Assembly: GCA_012797215.1 (NCBI GenBank)
Contig: JAAZPN010000192.1
Coordinates: 1 to 7,667 of the forward strand
DNA: 7,667 nucleotides
Reading direction: 5' to 3'
DNA from: Chloroflexota bacterium
GTDB lineage: Bacteria; Chloroflexota; Anaerolineae; Anaerolineales; Anaerolineaceae
Both the position numbers and the translations under genes were made by a program. Below, in pieces: positions 6,611 through 7,667 of the stretch (its first letter is position 1; each line of letters opens with the position of its first letter). Below the pieces are notes generated by a model. That model ran no database searches and was not told where the DNA came from. It saw nothing but the letters and a program-made list of their open reading frames with translations.

Positions 6611-7519
6611 ATGACAATAAATGGTAGGGACCATGAAGCAGCAAGCGCCGGGCAAACAGAAAAATGCCCGTATCTCGGCCTGCCCGAGGATGCCTACTCT
6701 GTTCAGGATTACCCCTCCTTATATAATGCGTGTCATCGCCTCCAACAAACTGCGATTCCCACACCTTCCCACCAGGCTAATTGCTGCCTGACACCCAATT
6801 ACTCACAGTGCCCTTTTTTTAGCGCGGACCCGAGCCAAAAGATGCCGCCTGAGTTAACTTTTAAGCAGGCAGCAGTTCCAGGAAAATCCTTGGGTTGGGC
6901 GGCGCTTGGTTTGGCGCTGGTGGTCGGCTTATTGCTTCTTTTCCTCCTGCTGGGCAAGCCTTGGAAAGCCGCGCAGCCTTCCAGCCCCGCCAAAGCTGCC
7001 GCGCCCACCTCAACTGCGGTCCCTTTCCTGATTATCAGGGATGCTAGCTCTACTCCCGCGATCACGCCTACAGTACCCGCTCCTACTCACACCCCAGAGC
7101 CCGCATTCACTCCAACGCCAGAAGTTACCCGCGCGGCGCACACGCTTGATGCGGTAATTGGAAAGCAGGATCAGTTTATCGTTCATCGGGTTAGCTCCGG
7201 GGAGAGCATCCAATTATTTGCCACTTTGAACAAAACTACGCCGGATGTGATTAAATCGCTGAATTACAACCTTGTGGTGCCCATCTGGGTGGATTCCATC
7301 ATTGTGATACCGCTTAATCGCACAGACCCAGGCGATTTGCCCGCATTTGAACCTTACGGCATCGCGGATAAAGGACAGACCTTGCGGGATATCGCGGAAA
7401 AATTTAATGTGGACCTGGAAACCATTGCCCGTTACAACGACCTGCTCGCCGAAGATTTCTTGGAACCTGGAGAGTGGGTGCTCATTCCTCGGGAAAGAAC
7501 GTATTGGTATCGTTACTAA
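6611..7519 (+). CDS. Membrane-anchored double-LysM protein with N-terminal Cys/His module
   Basis: The 302 residues show four parts. Residues 19-67 form a compact Cys/His module: CPYLGLPED, then C41-H42, H54-Q55, C58-C59-L60 and C67-P68, with spacing C-x21-C-x17-C-x7-C. A hydrophobic span at about 95-114 is flanked by Lys and followed by KPWK. Residues 120-173 are a Pro/Thr/Ala-rich linker (TPTVPAPTHTPEPAFTPTP) typical of wall-spanning spacers. Two LysM-like domains follow, one divergent (189-235, FIVHRVSSGESI...IIVIPL) and one closer to consensus (246-294, KGQTLRDIAEKFNVDLETIARYN...GEWVLIPR). LysM binds GlcNAc-containing glycans such as peptidoglycan. There is no N-terminal signal peptide, so the likely layout is Cys module inside, LysM outside. 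The start ATG has a weak AAGAAAG site (6599-6605). It follows the kinase by 62 bp and precedes the phosphatase by 16 bp, suggesting shared expression. The exact role is unknown; a wall-linked partner of the export machinery is a guess. Confidence 0.85.
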   Translation: MTINGRDHEAASAGQTEKCPYLGLPEDAYSVQDYPSLYNACHRLQQTAIPTPSHQANCCLTPNYSQCPFFSADPSQKMPPELTFKQAAVPGKSLGWAALGLALVVGLLLLFLLLGKPWKAAQPSSPAKAAAPTSTAVPFLIIRDASSTPAITPTVPAPTHTPEPAFTPTPEVTRAAHTLDAVIGKQDQFIVHRVSSGESIQLFATLNKTTPDVIKSLNYNLVVPIWVDSIIVIPLNRTDPGDLPAFEPYGIADKGQTLRDIAEKFNVDLETIARYNDLLAEDFLEPGEWVLIPRERTYWYRY

Positions 7520-7535
7520 ATTTGAAAGAAACGTT

Positions 7536-7667
7536 ATGCCCGGCTTGCTTTTTGTGTGTACAGCTAATCGCTTTCGTTCTCCGCTAGCGCAGGTGATTTT
7601 TAAGGAACGGCTGCGCAAGACGGCTGACGCTGCCGACTGGCGCGTGGAAAGCGCTGCCACCTGGGGA
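7536..7667 (+). CDS. Low-molecular-weight protein tyrosine phosphatase (3'-partial)
   Basis: Only 44 residues are present before the window ends. LLFVCTANRFRSPLA holds the phosphatase P-loop C-x5-R-S (C8, R14, S15) directly after the first beta strand, as in the LMW-PTP family, and VESAAT (38-43) matches the family's V-x-S-A-G-T strand. The usual P-loop Gly is Ala (A10), and the second Cys (CxGNxCRS) is Phe (F13), so the disulfide that protects the active Cys in many members cannot form. The start ATG has GAAAGAA (7524-7530) upstream and follows the LysM stop by 16 bp. In capsule loci such enzymes (Wzb type) dephosphorylate the BY-kinase tyrosine tail, which fits the kinase encoded upstream. 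The general-acid Asp of the C-terminal region is outside the window. Confidence 0.9.
   Translation, partial: MPGLLFVCTANRFRSPLAQVIFKERLRKTADAADWRVESAATWG

Noticed and set aside
1..7667. CRISPR array, tRNA/rRNA, insertion sequence or phage genes
   Set aside because: I saw no spaced direct repeats, no RNA-gene signatures, no transposase and no terminal inverted repeats.

Overview
The window is about 53% GC by eye and densely coded on the + strand: five genes, two of them cut by the window edges, with no convincing gene on the - strand. The gene content suggests a bacterium of the phylum Chloroflexota, probably class Anaerolineae. The reasons are a secreted-protein tail of the form (aromatic or His)-L-P-hydrophobic-basic, a Cys/His N-terminal module fused to LysM domains, and Ig/FN3-decorated secreted peptidases. 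This placement is an inference from protein style and is not proven.

Left part (1-1110): the 3' end of a secreted M23-like (LytM-type) peptidase with Ig-like and fibronectin-III-like C-terminal domains. Its last codons look frameshifted. One extra C near 1027-1029 would give the tail HLPFVLR and a stop at 1054-1056, just before a terminator-like hairpin at 1073-1110.

Middle (1146-4444): a two-gene unit with 9 bp between the genes. It holds a PF14907-type nucleotidyltransferase and a secreted M14 zinc carboxypeptidase with two Ig-like domains and the tail LFLPILVK. A strong intrinsic terminator follows (4415-4444).

Right part (4451-7667): a near-consensus sigma-70-type promoter starts six bases after the terminator T-tract. 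It should drive a 194-nt leader and three closely spaced genes. These are a fused Wzz/bacterial tyrosine kinase (polysaccharide co-polymerase), a membrane-anchored double-LysM protein with an N-terminal Cys/His module, and the start of a low-molecular-weight protein tyrosine phosphatase cut by the window end. The kinase and phosphatase match the Wzc/Wzb pair that controls capsule or exopolysaccharide export. The LysM protein lies between them and could link wall binding to this phosphorylation cycle. The window is therefore probably the front of an exopolysaccharide/cell-envelope locus, with glycosyltransferase genes expected further right (inference).
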